Counted from the stretch's first letter, positions 26,528-35,373 are shown. The stretch is DNA of 64,000 nucleotides from Ellagibacter isourolithinifaciens (GCF_008831035.1 NZ_WAJR01000009.1:36873-100872), one strand, 5' to 3'. Program-made: numbers and translations. Notes: generated by a model from the letters alone, not told the origin.

Positions 26528-26646
26528 TTAATGGATGATTTCCACGTTTCTCAGCATCTTCTCGGCAAGAGCGACTTCCTTCGCTCTATCCTCTTCCTCA
26601 ACCGACCCGAGATACGTTAGCCCCACACCAATGAGCCGATCGTTCA
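26528..26646 (-). pseudogene. Out-of-frame 3' continuation of the lipoprotein gene
   Basis: Reading one base back after the T6 run gives LNDRLIGVGLTYLGSVEEED and on to LAEKMLRNVEIIH followed by TAA at 26528-26530. The composition is protein-like and there is no gap, so this is most simply the original C-terminus of the 27219 gene. Confidence 0.6.
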
Positions 26647-27219
26647 AAAAATAACTTGCAACGCGCATCTCTGCGCCTTGTTCTTGTCCACATTCTCATA
26701 TGCGGCGTAAATAAGAATAGACTCACCGTTTCCTTTGTCGATATCGTCAACGAGGCGAAATCCCGGATCGGTCATTTCAGGGCGCGGAAGCGTGAAGTTA
26801 TCGATGGCGTTTTTCACATCTTGGCTGGAGACATTGCCATCATCGACCTCGGAAAACATCGAGAGCGACCGAAAGCCATGATCTTCCTCCTCGCCCGACA
26901 CCAAAAACGTCGAGTCAAGACCGCTCACTTCGCTTGAAGAGAAAAGCGAGCAATACGCCTCGAGAAACATGCCAAATCCCTTTTCATGGTAGAAGCTGCC
27001 CTCTGGAACAACCGCGTAAGGTTCCTCGTAATAAATGTGCAGCTTTCCGTTATCCACATGGGGAGATGAGTTGTCACCGTCGCTCGAGGAGCAAGCAGCC
27101 AGCGTAAAAACTGCTAACGCGGAAAAGCATGCAACTAGAACGGAGCAGAGGAAGCGCGGCACATGGTTCTTACGCCCCCGCAACCCCCGATTTCGATTAT
27201 CATTAGATTTCGATCGCAT
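26644..27219 (-). CDS. Putative lipoprotein, 3' end frameshifted
   Basis: A 191-residue protein with a long basic N-terminus, a hydrophobic signal segment and lipobox LAACSSS (Cys near residue 43), so probably a membrane-anchored lipoprotein. The rest matches no family I recognise. It ends in ATTTTTTGA: a single -1 shift in the six-T run restores a clean frame for 39 more codons, to TAA at 26528. This points to a one-base deletion, a sequencing error or programmed slippage. Confidence 0.6.
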   Translation of the reverse strand: MRSKSNDNRNRGLRGRKNHVPRFLCSVLVACFSALAVFTLAACSSSDGDNSSPHVDNGKLHIYYEEPYAVVPEGSFYHEKGFGMFLEAYCSLFSSSEVSGLDSTFLVSGEEEDHGFRSLSMFSEVDDGNVSSQDVKNAIDNFTLPRPEMTDPGFRLVDDIDKGNGESILIYAAYENVDKNKAQRCALQVIF

Positions 27220-27466
27220 TTTCTTCGGTTCCTATCTCGTGCATGTTGCACGCAGGATCTCCTATCTAGCCATACCCCCACGCAAAGCCATCGCTGCCAG
27301 ATAAGAGTTCATAGAAGCAATGACTCCTGGCATCGGGACATGGACATAGCGCGGAGCAGCTTCGACACCCTTCGACGCCCCCTTGCTGCACCCCGACGCC
27401 TTCCAGGATTTCCCTCTTTTCAGTTGGCGCGTTTTGCCTTATCATGTTTGCTTGCGCAAACCGCAT

Positions 27467-27541
27467 GCCGGCGTGGCTCAACGGTAGAGCAACTGATTTG
27501 TAATCAGTAGGTTGCGGGTTCGATTCCTGCCGCCGGCACCA
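27467..27541 (+). tRNA. tRNA-Thr (anticodon TGT)
   Basis: A 75-nt cloverleaf: acceptor GCCGGCG/CGCCGGC, D arm with GGCTCAACGGTAGAGC, anticodon stem ACTGA/TCAGT with loop TTTGTAA (anticodon TGT), T arm GGGTTCGATTCC and encoded CCA at 27539-27541. A strong terminator follows. The 27220-27466 gap upstream shows no gene. Confidence 0.97.
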
Positions 27542-27551
27542 CGAAAAAGCA

Positions 27552-27597
27552 ATCCTCCATCTGGCGGTTCGTCCTTTCCAGATGGGGGATTTTTTTG
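27552..27597 (+). terminator. Terminator after tRNA-Thr
   Basis: A stem of about 12 bp (AATCCTCCATCTGG with CCAGATGGGGGATT) followed by TTTTTT directly after the tRNA. Confidence 0.85.
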
Positions 27598-27601
27598 CTC
27601 G

Positions 27602-28063
27602 CTAGTCTTTCACCACGAGAACGGGAACCTTCGCCTCTTTCAGCACGAAGCTCGACACGCTGCCAAGGATGCCGCGCAAGCCGCCAAGGCCGCGCGACCC
27701 CATGATGATGAGGTCGATGTTGTGCGCCGCCGCATACGCAACGATTTGCACGCCTATCGTCGTCTCGCCCTGCACCTCGGCATGAATCTCGTTCATAAGC
27801 CCGCGCGTCGCGAGACGGACATCACGTTCAAGCTTCCTTTGAGCCTCGTTTTGGGCTTCCTCGAAAGCCTCCCTCATGCCAACGGGAACCGCCGCGCCAT
27901 ACGAAGAATCGAGCCGCTCGATCACCTGGTGCTCGATGTCCGAAATCTGCAGCACGTGAAGCGCGCAACCCGGATCCTCTTTCGCGTAGCGGGCAGCTTC
28001 CTCGAGCGCCGCATCGGCAGACGCCGAACCATCGTAGGGAACTAAGATATTGTCATAGAGCAT
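27602..28063 (-). CDS. Universal stress protein (UspA family)
   Basis: A 153-residue single UspA domain starting MLYDNILVPYDGSASADAAL. The ATP-binding pattern GSRGLGGLRGILGSVSSFVL (G-2x-G-9x-G-S type) is present near the C-terminus, so it is probably the nucleotide-binding kind. Start 28063 fits the domain; the ATG at 28123 lacks a good ribosome binding site. Physiological role unspecified. Confidence 0.93.
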   Translation of the reverse strand: MLYDNILVPYDGSASADAALEEAARYAKEDPGCALHVLQISDIEHQVIERLDSSYGAAVPVGMREAFEEAQNEAQRKLERDVRLATRGLMNEIHAEVQGETTIGVQIVAYAAAHNIDLIIMGSRGLGGLRGILGSVSSFVLKEAKVPVLVVKD

Positions 28064-28245
28064 GGCTGCCCCTTCCCCATCGTGCGTTTTGGAAACGCAA
28101 TTCAGAAGACGGCGATGCAGCAATCGCCTTGTGAGCTAATGATAGCGCGCTTATCTATCTGCGAACAGGGATTATGGCGAATTTTCTCCTTCATCGGGAA
28201 AGAAAGGCGCGGGCATTGCACATCAGTTCGAAGCTTGTTAAAATA

Positions 28246-28259
28246 CGAACAAATATTCG
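28246..28259. promoter_or_regulatory. LexA-like SOS box upstream of radical SAM pair
   Basis: CGAACAAATATTCG at 28246-28259 matches the Gram-positive/actinobacterial LexA consensus CGAAC-N4-GTTCG at all but one of ten fixed positions, 18 nt before the ATG at 28277. Because the downstream genes are predicted DNA-metabolism proteins, SOS control is plausible. Confidence 0.45.
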
Positions 28260-28276
28260 AACGAACAGGTGTACCC

Positions 28277-29884
28277 ATGAATATCGTCGACAAACTGGAA
28301 ATTCTCGCTGACGCCGCAAAGTACGACGTAGCCTGCACATCTTCCGGCGTCGACCGAGGGGCGCGGCGCGGGCAGCTGGGAAACGCCCTGGCCGCGGGGT
28401 GCTGCCACAGCTTCACCCCCGACGGGCGCTGCATCTCGCTTCTGAAGGTGCTCATGACCAACGTCTGCGTCTACGACTGCGCCTACTGCGTGAACCGCGC
28501 GAGCAACGACGTCGCTCGTGTCGCGTTCACCCCGCGCGAGCTCGCCGACCTGACGATATCGTTCTACCGACGCAACTATATCGAAGGGCTGTTCGTAAGC
28601 TCCGGCGTCATAAAAAGCCCGGATTACACGACCGAGCTCATGATCGAGACGCTGCGCATCCTGCGCGACGAGTACGGCTTTCGCGGGTACATCCACGCGA
28701 AGGCGGTGCCCGGCACCTCACCTGAGCTGATCGATCGGCTGGGTCATCTGGCCGACCGCATGAGCGTGAACCTGGAGCTCCCCTCCCAGAAAAGCCTTGC
28801 GCTTCTGTGTCCGCAAAAGCGCAAGCAGCAGCTTCTGGCTCCGATGCGCCAGATTCGCGACTCCATGGCAGAAGACGCTGACACGCGTGCTCTCATGCGA
28901 AAGAACACGACATACTACTCGCAAAATCGACCGGCGAAATGCAAGCGGGCATTCGCACCCGCTGGCCAAAGCACGCAAATGATTATCGGCGCCACACCCG
29001 AGAACGACTTTCAAATCCTGAATTTATCGGCAGCGCTCTACCGCACGCTCTCGCTCAAGCGCGTGTTCTTCAGCGCATACCTGCCAGTTACCTCCGATGA
29101 GCGCCTGCCCGCATCAGGCGCGGTGGAACTCGACCGAGAGCATCGACTCTACCAGGCCGATTGGCTTATGCGCTTCTACAAGTTCGACGTGAGCGAGATA
29201 ATCGACGAGGACAACCCTTACCTCGACCCGCAGCTTGACCCGAAGGCGAACTGGGCCGTCAACCACCTGGAGCACTTCCCCGTAGAGGTGAACACCGCCC
29301 CGCTCGAAATGCTCCTGCGCGTGCCCGGCATCGGCCCGCGCGGGGCGCGCCTTATCGTGAAGGCCCGACGCACATGCTGCCTGCACGAACCCGAACTGCG
29401 CAAACTCGGTATCGCCTACAAGCGCGCACGCTTCTTCATCACCTGCAACGGCAAATACGCGGGAACAGGCACGCCATTCGCCCCAGGAGCCCTGCGCGCG
29501 CAGCTCGCCGCACCGATTGACGGCGGAAAGCACGGACGACGTGCGGCGAAGCAATGCCAGGGGCAGCTAAGCCTCTTCGATCCGCTTGAGGGTCAGAATC
29601 AACACGGAAAGCGAATTGAGGAAGCACAGGCACGCGATGCGCTCCATAACGCACAAGGGACGAGCGCGCACGATGCGCCCACAAACTCAGCCAGAGCAGG
29701 CGTAGACGACGCCCTTAGAACTTCATGCAAGGCAAGCACGAGCAGTACCCCCATGACCGCGCAGAAGACGAGCATATCAAGCTCAAGCCCCCGCAGCCTC
29801 CCTGAGAAAAGCACGCTCGCCAGCCAAGCCGATGGCCTGTTCGGGTGGCAGCATGCCATCGACAAGCAAAAGGCTTGCGCATGA
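28277..29884 (+). CDS. Radical SAM protein, putative DNA modification/repair (TIGR03916 type)
   Basis: A 535-residue radical SAM enzyme. The [4Fe-4S]/SAM motif is CVYDCAYC (Cys64, Cys68, Cys71), followed by a TIM-barrel-like region and a helix-hairpin-helix (VPGIGPRGARLIVKARR, about 350-367) that should bind DNA. The family is consistently paired with a DUF4130/TIGR03915 protein, as here (the stop overlaps the next ATG in ATGA). The last 110 residues are polar and low complexity and not part of the family. Substrate is unknown. A LexA-like box precedes it. Confidence 0.9.
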   Translation: MNIVDKLEILADAAKYDVACTSSGVDRGARRGQLGNALAAGCCHSFTPDGRCISLLKVLMTNVCVYDCAYCVNRASNDVARVAFTPRELADLTISFYRRNYIEGLFVSSGVIKSPDYTTELMIETLRILRDEYGFRGYIHAKAVPGTSPELIDRLGHLADRMSVNLELPSQKSLALLCPQKRKQQLLAPMRQIRDSMAEDADTRALMRKNTTYYSQNRPAKCKRAFAPAGQSTQMIIGATPENDFQILNLSAALYRTLSLKRVFFSAYLPVTSDERLPASGAVELDREHRLYQADWLMRFYKFDVSEIIDEDNPYLDPQLDPKANWAVNHLEHFPVEVNTAPLEMLLRVPGIGPRGARLIVKARRTCCLHEPELRKLGIAYKRARFFITCNGKYAGTGTPFAPGALRAQLAAPIDGGKHGRRAAKQCQGQLSLFDPLEGQNQHGKRIEEAQARDALHNAQGTSAHDAPTNSARAGVDDALRTSCKASTSSTPMTAQKTSISSSSPRSLPEKSTLASQADGLFGWQHAIDKQKACA

Positions 29885-30753
29885 TCGCCGCAGAAGAGCC
29901 GCTCGCCCATGTTGCCTATGTCTACGACGGAACGCCCGAGGGGCTGCTCACCGCAGTGTTTCAAGCTTACGCGAATCACGAGGACCCCGAAGATATTGCA
30001 CAGGGAGCCGCATTCCAGCCCCGCCTTGATCAGAGCGTTCGGACCATAGAGACCGATGCAGCCCTCGCAGAACGTGTGAAGCGTGGATTGGTGCGCGCAA
30101 CGGGAAAAGCAGGATTCAACGCCGTGTTGCACGCATCGCTATCCGACGACGCGCAAGCGGGATCCGTCGTCTATCGGTTCATTCGCTACGCCATGAGGTC
30201 CAACGCGAATCGAGCGGCAATCAGCGAAATCGCACACCCCGCGGTGGCCCCGCTCATCGCACTCGACCGCTCGGTAATGAACGAGCGGCATCTTATGCAG
30301 CAATTTTTGCGCTTCGAGTGCCTCAAAGGAAATATATGGTTTGCTCGCTGCTCTCCGAAGGCATCGGTCGTACCCCTGCTCATGGATTGGTTCTCGGCGC
30401 GCTTCAACGACGCCCCCTTCATGATTTACGACGAAGCGCACCGCATAGCGGGAATCTACGACGGATCGGGGTGGCAGCTCGTTCAAACCGACATAGTAAA
30501 TCTCCCTGAAAAAGCAGGTGACGAAGAGATGATGCAGCAAGCGTGGAAGCGGTTCTACGACGCCGTCTCCATCGATGCGCGCTATCACCCCGAGCTCCGC
30601 CGCCACTTCATGCCGAAGCGCTTCTGGGAGAACCTGCCCGAAATGGATGAGCGCTACGACACGTCGACGGACGACTACTCGCTCAATACGCCCTCGAGGT
30701 CGAAAGCAGGGATGAAGCTCTCCTCGGCAGCACCGCCCTCCTGCCAGAAGTAG
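29881..30753 (+). CDS. DUF4130 (TIGR03915) probable DNA metabolism protein
   Basis: A 290-residue partner of the upstream radical SAM protein, sharing an ATGA start/stop overlap. In some bacteria this domain is fused to a uracil-DNA-glycosylase-like domain; here that domain is absent. Conserved stretches LMQQFLRFECLKGNIWFA and PKRFWENLPEM are typical. No catalytic motif is obvious. The last 26 codons overlap the converging radical SAM gene at 30675, so the C-terminus may be shorter or unusual. Confidence 0.85.
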   Translation: MIAAEEPLAHVAYVYDGTPEGLLTAVFQAYANHEDPEDIAQGAAFQPRLDQSVRTIETDAALAERVKRGLVRATGKAGFNAVLHASLSDDAQAGSVVYRFIRYAMRSNANRAAISEIAHPAVAPLIALDRSVMNERHLMQQFLRFECLKGNIWFARCSPKASVVPLLMDWFSARFNDAPFMIYDEAHRIAGIYDGSGWQLVQTDIVNLPEKAGDEEMMQQAWKRFYDAVSIDARYHPELRRHFMPKRFWENLPEMDERYDTSTDDYSLNTPSRSKAGMKLSSAAPPSCQK

Positions 30754-31640
30754 TCCTCGATACCGAGCGAGTCGGCAAAATCGAGCAGCCGTTCGTAATC
30801 TTCGTTGGGAACGCGGCGGGCAAGTTCGGAGCAACGTTCAAGCTCGCGGCATGCCCAGGCGTCGCCCGCCTTGGCGCTCTCTGCCAAAACGGGAGTGTAC
30901 TGGTTCATGATCGAAAGCAACACAGAGCTGCCGAAGTGCTCCCACACCGTTTGCACCACGCGTTTCGAGTCCTCGAGCGCACCGGGCAGCATCAGATGGC
31001 GCACCACCACCCCGCGCGTTATACGCTCGTCACCCTCGTACTCGTCAAAGCAAGGGTCGCCCAGCTCATCGACCATAGCAGAAAGTGCATCGAGGGCGAC
31101 CTGGGGATAATCAGGAGCCTTTGAGTATCGCGCGGCAAGCTCGGAGGAGGCGTATTTGAAATCGGCGAGATACACATCCGCATAACCTCGGTTTTCACGG
31201 ACGGCGCGAACCGTCTCGTATCCTGAGGTGTTCCAAACGACGGGGAGGTCCATCCCCTGCCCCCGCGCCAAATCGAGCGCTGCTCGCGCATGCGGCGCGT
31301 AATGGGTCGGCGTCACAAGATTGATATTCAGCGCGCCCTTCGCCTGAAGCTCGGAATAAATCTGCGCCAGACGCTCAATCGATATCTCAGCCCCCGCCTC
31401 GCCGTCGGCAATAACGGCGTTTTGGCAGTACACGCAGCGAAGCGGGCACCACGAGAAGAACACCGTGCCCGACCCGTGCGTGCCGCTGATCGGCGGCTCT
31501 TCCCAGAAATGCAGCGCAGCACGGGCGATGCGAAGCCGCCCGTCAGCCCCGCAAACACCACGAGCCCCCGCGCTGCGGTCAACTCCGCACGAGCGAGGGC
31601 AAAGGTCGCAAGAAGATATGTCGATTTCGCTTTGAGGCAT
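30675..31640 (-). CDS. Radical SAM protein, PflA-like activating enzyme homolog
   Basis: A 321-residue radical SAM protein with the CxxxCxxC cluster motif CPLRCVYC near residue 65 and an extra N-terminal Cys pair region (CDLCPRSCGVDR). This resembles the PflA-homolog group (PIRSF004869) rather than a true pyruvate formate-lyase activase; no glycyl radical enzyme gene is in the window. The target is unknown. It converges with, and overlaps by 79 bp, the DUF4130 gene. Confidence 0.88.
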   Translation of the reverse strand: MPQSEIDISSCDLCPRSCGVDRSAGARGVCGADGRLRIARAALHFWEEPPISGTHGSGTVFFSWCPLRCVYCQNAVIADGEAGAEISIERLAQIYSELQAKGALNINLVTPTHYAPHARAALDLARGQGMDLPVVWNTSGYETVRAVRENRGYADVYLADFKYASSELAARYSKAPDYPQVALDALSAMVDELGDPCFDEYEGDERITRGVVVRHLMLPGALEDSKRVVQTVWEHFGSSVLLSIMNQYTPVLAESAKAGDAWACRELERCSELARRVPNEDYERLLDFADSLGIEDYFWQEGGAAEESFIPAFDLEGVLSE

Positions 31641-31654
31641 TGTCTAATCCCACC

Positions 31655-31744
31655 GTTTTGAGCCGCCGAGATTACCTCCGTGCTCAAACAGTCCTCGCTT
31701 CGCTGCGGAACTGCGCGCGGAGGCAACTCTCGACGTCTCAAAAC
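31655..31744. repeat. Intergenic hairpin repeat A
   Basis: A 90-bp imperfect palindrome: outer arms start GTTTTGAG and end CTCAAAAC, with matching CCTCCG/CGGAGG inside. The apex contains the 24-nt core (31689-31712) shared with the two repeats inside the DASS gene at 4069-4288. Lies upstream of the PflA-like gene start. Confidence 0.75.
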
Positions 31745-31780
31745 TACTCATTAGTTCTTCGGGTCGAACCAGAATAACGA

Positions 31781-31901
31781 GCTCGGAAGCATGCGGCGGC
31801 GCCTCCGCGCGCAGTTTCGCACGAGCCGAACGTGCCCTCTGGCACGTTCGCGCGAGCTCAGGACTGTTTGAGCACGGAGGTGCCGCCGCATGCTCCCGAG
31901 C
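31781..31901. repeat. Intergenic hairpin repeat B
   Basis: A 121-bp palindrome. Arms of 27 bp at 31781-31807 and 31875-31901 pair with two mismatches, and a perfect 10-bp stem with CTCT loop lies at the centre (about 31828-31851). Its right half repeats, in inverted orientation and exactly over 21 bp, part of hairpin A (31675-31695). The rest of 31641-31957 has no gene. Confidence 0.75.
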
Positions 31902-31957
31902 GGACAGGTCAACTCAATTCGCGGCATTCACACGAATCACAGCCAGAGCAGTCAAGC

Positions 31958-32917
31958 TTAGTTCGCCGAGTACCCAAACCCGCCGTGGTCGTGATGATGA
32001 CCGCAGCCGCAATCGTCTTCCTCATCATCGTAGCCGTAGTCGTCGTCATCGTCAGCACCCTGACCATATGCTTCTTCGGCGCGCGACCAATCGAGGCCGT
32101 TCTCAGCGCACTCGGCTTCCTCGCCGTAGACCAAAGCCAAGGCTGCCGGCGACTTGAACGAGCCTCCGATCACCTCGAGCAGCTCCACGAGGTGCATCGT
32201 CGATTCCGCCTGCGGAAGGATCAAATCGGCATCGTCGGCACTTGCAAGCGCGGCCTGCAGCTCCGAGAGGAACATCTCCGCCGTGAACGCGCCCTCGAAG
32301 CGCTTTTCGCGAACCGCCTCAAGCATGCGCTCGGCGGGCTCGGAGAGTCCGGAGATCGCCACGTCGGAGAGGCCGTTACCCAAAGCAGCACGGTGCGCGG
32401 CGCGAACCAGCGCGTTCGCCTCGATCGCAGAGACAACGGCAGCCGCCTCCTGCAGAGTGCGAACAGCACGCATGAGCTGGGCCGTTCCCGCAGCGCCGCA
32501 CTCCACCACGCGACCGCAGACCGCATTGAGGAGCCCTTGCGCCGCAGCGACGGCGTCCTCTTCTCCCGCAACATAGCAAACGAGGTTCTCCTCGTCGAAG
32601 GGGCGCGGATCGAGCATGTCCTCAAGGGCGATGGGCGCCTCGACGAACCCCAAGTCGCTCACCGTGGCGACCGCGCCGAGCTCGCGCGCAAAACCTGGCG
32701 TCGATGCGGAGAAGTCGATGAGCACCGCGCTGGGATGCGCCGACTGGACGAACCCGCCTTCGTCGAAGTACGCGTCTTCGAGCGCCGATTGCGAGGTGCA
32801 GAACGTGATGATGGCGCTTGCCTCTTCGATATCGGCGCAGCGCTCGAAGCCGGCGTTCGCCAAGCGCACGGCGATATCGTCGTGGAAGTTCTCGTCACCG
32901 AAAAAAATATAACGCAT
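31958..32917 (-). CDS. 3-hydroxyisobutyrate dehydrogenase-like protein, degenerate, metal-binding tail
   Basis: A 319-residue protein whose order resembles the beta-hydroxyacid dehydrogenase family (GFVEAPI near 90; all-helical half after 145). The N-terminal glycine-rich NAD loop is missing (IFFGDENFHDD), and the catalytic lysine position of the GxxxxK motif holds Arg150 (GTAQLMRAV), so it may be inactive or altered. The C-terminus is an acidic run followed by CGCGHHHDHGG, a likely metal-binding tail. It follows degV by 8 nt in a long operon. Confidence 0.7.
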   Translation of the reverse strand: MRYIFFGDENFHDDIAVRLANAGFERCADIEEASAIITFCTSQSALEDAYFDEGGFVQSAHPSAVLIDFSASTPGFARELGAVATVSDLGFVEAPIALEDMLDPRPFDEENLVCYVAGEEDAVAAAQGLLNAVCGRVVECGAAGTAQLMRAVRTLQEAAAVVSAIEANALVRAAHRAALGNGLSDVAISGLSEPAERMLEAVREKRFEGAFTAEMFLSELQAALASADDADLILPQAESTMHLVELLEVIGGSFKSPAALALVYGEEAECAENGLDWSRAEEAYGQGADDDDDYGYDDEEDDCGCGHHHDHGGFGYSAN

Positions 32918-32925
32918 GGGACCCC

Positions 32926-33849
32926 CTAATTGCCTTTCACTTTACGGGCGATGCGGTCGGCCACGGAAAGCTCCTCGCGGCGGTCTTTGCCCCAAAACAC
33001 CACGGCCAGCATGCCCGGCCCCACATGCGACCCGATAACCGGGCCGATGCTGCTCTCCAGGAACAAGATATTCTCGTCGATCTTCGAAAGCGTCTCTTTC
33101 AGGCGATCGGCATCCTTCGGGCAGTCGGCGTTGCCGATAACGGCGAAGCGCGCAGCCCCTTCGTCCGAGACATGCTTTGCGTAGTACTCCGCAAGCTGTT
33201 TGATGCCCTTCTTCCGCCCGCGCGCGACGCCGGTGAGCGAAAGCTTGCCATCGAGCGCGATGTTGAGCAGCGGCTTCACGTCGAGCTTCGATCCGGCGAG
33301 CGCAACCGAGGCGGGGATGCGACCACCGCGGCGAAGCGCCTCGAGATCATCGACCATGAACTCGGCGTCGATGTAGTAGCGCGCCTCCTCAGCCCAATCC
33401 ACCATCTCCTTGGCGGTAAGCCCCCGGTCACGCTGGCGAATGGCCTCATAGACCAAGAACCCTTCGGCAATCGATGCCAACAGCGTGTCGACTACGTACA
33501 GCTCGGCTTCGGGATGCTCGGCCACGAGCTGGTCGCGGATGATCATAGCGGTGTTGTAGCTGCCGGACAGGCCGCTTGAGAAGCTCAGGCACACGGTCGG
33601 AACGCCAGATTCGATCGCGCGGGTGAACACATCTTGATACACCGTAAGCGGAACCTGGGCCGTCGAGGGCTCGTCGCCATTGCGCATCGAATCGAAGAAA
33701 TCGTGTGCGGAACGCGAGCGATACATATCATCGGAATGCTCGCCGTCGCCGGCGATGTAGGGAAACTCAATCAGCTCGATGCCTTCGCGATCGACCACAT
33801 CGAAGGGCAAATCGCAACAGGAATCGATAATCAGGTTACAAGCTGGCAT
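32926..33849 (-). CDS. DegV family protein
   Basis: A 307-residue fatty-acid-binding DegV protein, the type that presents fatty acids to FakA kinase. Conserved features are the start NLIIDSCCDLP, the SFSSGLSGSYN loop that binds the carboxylate, and the C-terminal SHVGPGMLAVVF. No fakA gene is in view. It lies 60 nt after pncB and 8 nt before the dehydrogenase-like gene on the same strand. Confidence 0.93.
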   Translation of the reverse strand: MPACNLIIDSCCDLPFDVVDREGIELIEFPYIAGDGEHSDDMYRSRSAHDFFDSMRNGDEPSTAQVPLTVYQDVFTRAIESGVPTVCLSFSSGLSGSYNTAMIIRDQLVAEHPEAELYVVDTLLASIAEGFLVYEAIRQRDRGLTAKEMVDWAEEARYYIDAEFMVDDLEALRRGGRIPASVALAGSKLDVKPLLNIALDGKLSLTGVARGRKKGIKQLAEYYAKHVSDEGAARFAVIGNADCPKDADRLKETLSKIDENILFLESSIGPVIGSHVGPGMLAVVFWGKDRREELSVADRIARKVKGN

Positions 33850-33909
33850 TCATTCTCCTATCTCATGCGGCACCGCTCGTTGCGGCGCCGGCGTATCAGA
33901 TTGCACCCG

Positions 33910-35364
33910 CTACTCGAAGCCGCGCAGCTTCGCGACCAAATCGCTTCGGCGCTCGAACAGTCCGCGTTCGAGTCCCACCGGATACGAATGCGGGTTGAGC
34001 ATGCGCTTTTGGCTCTCATCGAGCGTGGCAAGCCCCTCCCTCGCGCGCTCCCTCGCAGCGAGCGCATCGCGAAACTTAGGCGCAAGCACCGTTTTGCCGT
34101 TGCGCGCGAGCGGCGCGAGCAGCGTCTCGAAGCGCTTACCGCCCAGGCGCTTGCGGCGCAGCGAGTCAAGCGGGTCGACGATCGTCTCGCACTCCTGCAC
34201 GCCGACGTTAGTGTCAAACACCATGTCGCCCGCAATATGGCCGTCCTCGTGATAGTAGCGGCGCACGTCGAGGACGCCGGGGAACGTGAGCTTTTTGGCC
34301 GACTCAGAGATCTTCAGGTGGTCAACCCACTCGCCACCCGGCTTGCGCGTCGCGGAAAGCTTGTAAACGCCCCCGAGCGTGGGCTGATCGTAGGCGCAGG
34401 CGAGCTTTGTGCCCACGCCCCAAGCGCTCACCTGGGCACCCTCTTCGAGAATCGACTGGATCGTGTACTCGTCGAGATCGTTGGAAAGCACGATGCCGCA
34501 GTCGGTCAAGCCGGCCGCGTCGAGCTTGCGGCGCGCCATCTTCGCGAGCCATGCCAAGTCGCCCGAATCGATGCGGATGCCCGAGAGCTTCTCGCCGCGC
34601 TCGCGCATCTCAAGGCCGACGGTGATCGCGTTGTCGATGCCCTGCTCGACGTTGTAGGTGTCCACGAGCAGCGTGCAGTTTTTGGGAAACGCCTCCGCGT
34701 ACGCCCGAAACGCCTCGAGCTCGGAGGGGAATGCCATGACCCACGAGTGGGCGTGCGTGCCCGACACGGGAAGGTCGAACATCTTGCCCGCGAGCACGTT
34801 CGAAGTCGACGCGCAGCCGCCCACGATACTCGCGCGCGACGCCCACAGGCCGCCGCCCGCGCCCTGGGCACGGCGCAGGCCGAACTCGGCCACGGGCGCA
34901 TCCTGCGCCGCAAGGCACACGCGCGCGGCCTTGGTCGCAATGAGCGTCTGGAAGTTCACGCAGTTGAGAAGCGCCGCCTCGAGCAGCTGGCACTGCATAA
35001 TCGGGCCCTTGACGCGCACGAGGGGCTCGTTCGGGAACACGACCTGCCCCTCGGGCACAGCATCGATGTCGACCGTCAGCTTGAAGTCGCGCAGCCATTC
35101 CAGAAAATCGGCGGCAAACAGCGCGCCGCCGCCCGGGGCGGGAATCTTCGAGAGATAGTCGATGTCCTCGCCCGAGAAGGCGTAGGTGTCCACCATGTCC
35201 GCAAGCTGCGCCATGCCGCACGCAATGGCGTAGCCCCCTTTGAACGGGGTGTCGCGGAAATACATATGGAAGCATGCCTCGGTGTTCTCATGCCCGGAAT
35301 CGCGATAGCCCTGAGCCATCGTGATCTCGTACAGGTCCGTCAAAAGCGCGTAGTCGATGGGCAT
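33910..35364 (-). CDS. pncB: Nicotinate phosphoribosyltransferase
   Basis: A 484-residue enzyme that makes nicotinate mononucleotide from nicotinate and PRPP in NAD salvage. The phosphorylated histidine lies in SGTHAHSWVMAF, and the PRPP/product sites IRIDSGDL, VLSNDLDEYTI and WGVGTKL are intact. The ATG follows AAGGAGAGCAA. It starts 9 nt after ricT. Confidence 0.96.
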   Translation of the reverse strand: MPIDYALLTDLYEITMAQGYRDSGHENTEACFHMYFRDTPFKGGYAIACGMAQLADMVDTYAFSGEDIDYLSKIPAPGGGALFAADFLEWLRDFKLTVDIDAVPEGQVVFPNEPLVRVKGPIMQCQLLEAALLNCVNFQTLIATKAARVCLAAQDAPVAEFGLRRAQGAGGGLWASRASIVGGCASTSNVLAGKMFDLPVSGTHAHSWVMAFPSELEAFRAYAEAFPKNCTLLVDTYNVEQGIDNAITVGLEMRERGEKLSGIRIDSGDLAWLAKMARRKLDAAGLTDCGIVLSNDLDEYTIQSILEEGAQVSAWGVGTKLACAYDQPTLGGVYKLSATRKPGGEWVDHLKISESAKKLTFPGVLDVRRYYHEDGHIAGDMVFDTNVGVQECETIVDPLDSLRRKRLGGKRFETLLAPLARNGKTVLAPKFRDALAARERAREGLATLDESQKRMLNPHSYPVGLERGLFERRSDLVAKLRGFE

Positions 35365-35373
35365 TTGCTCTCC

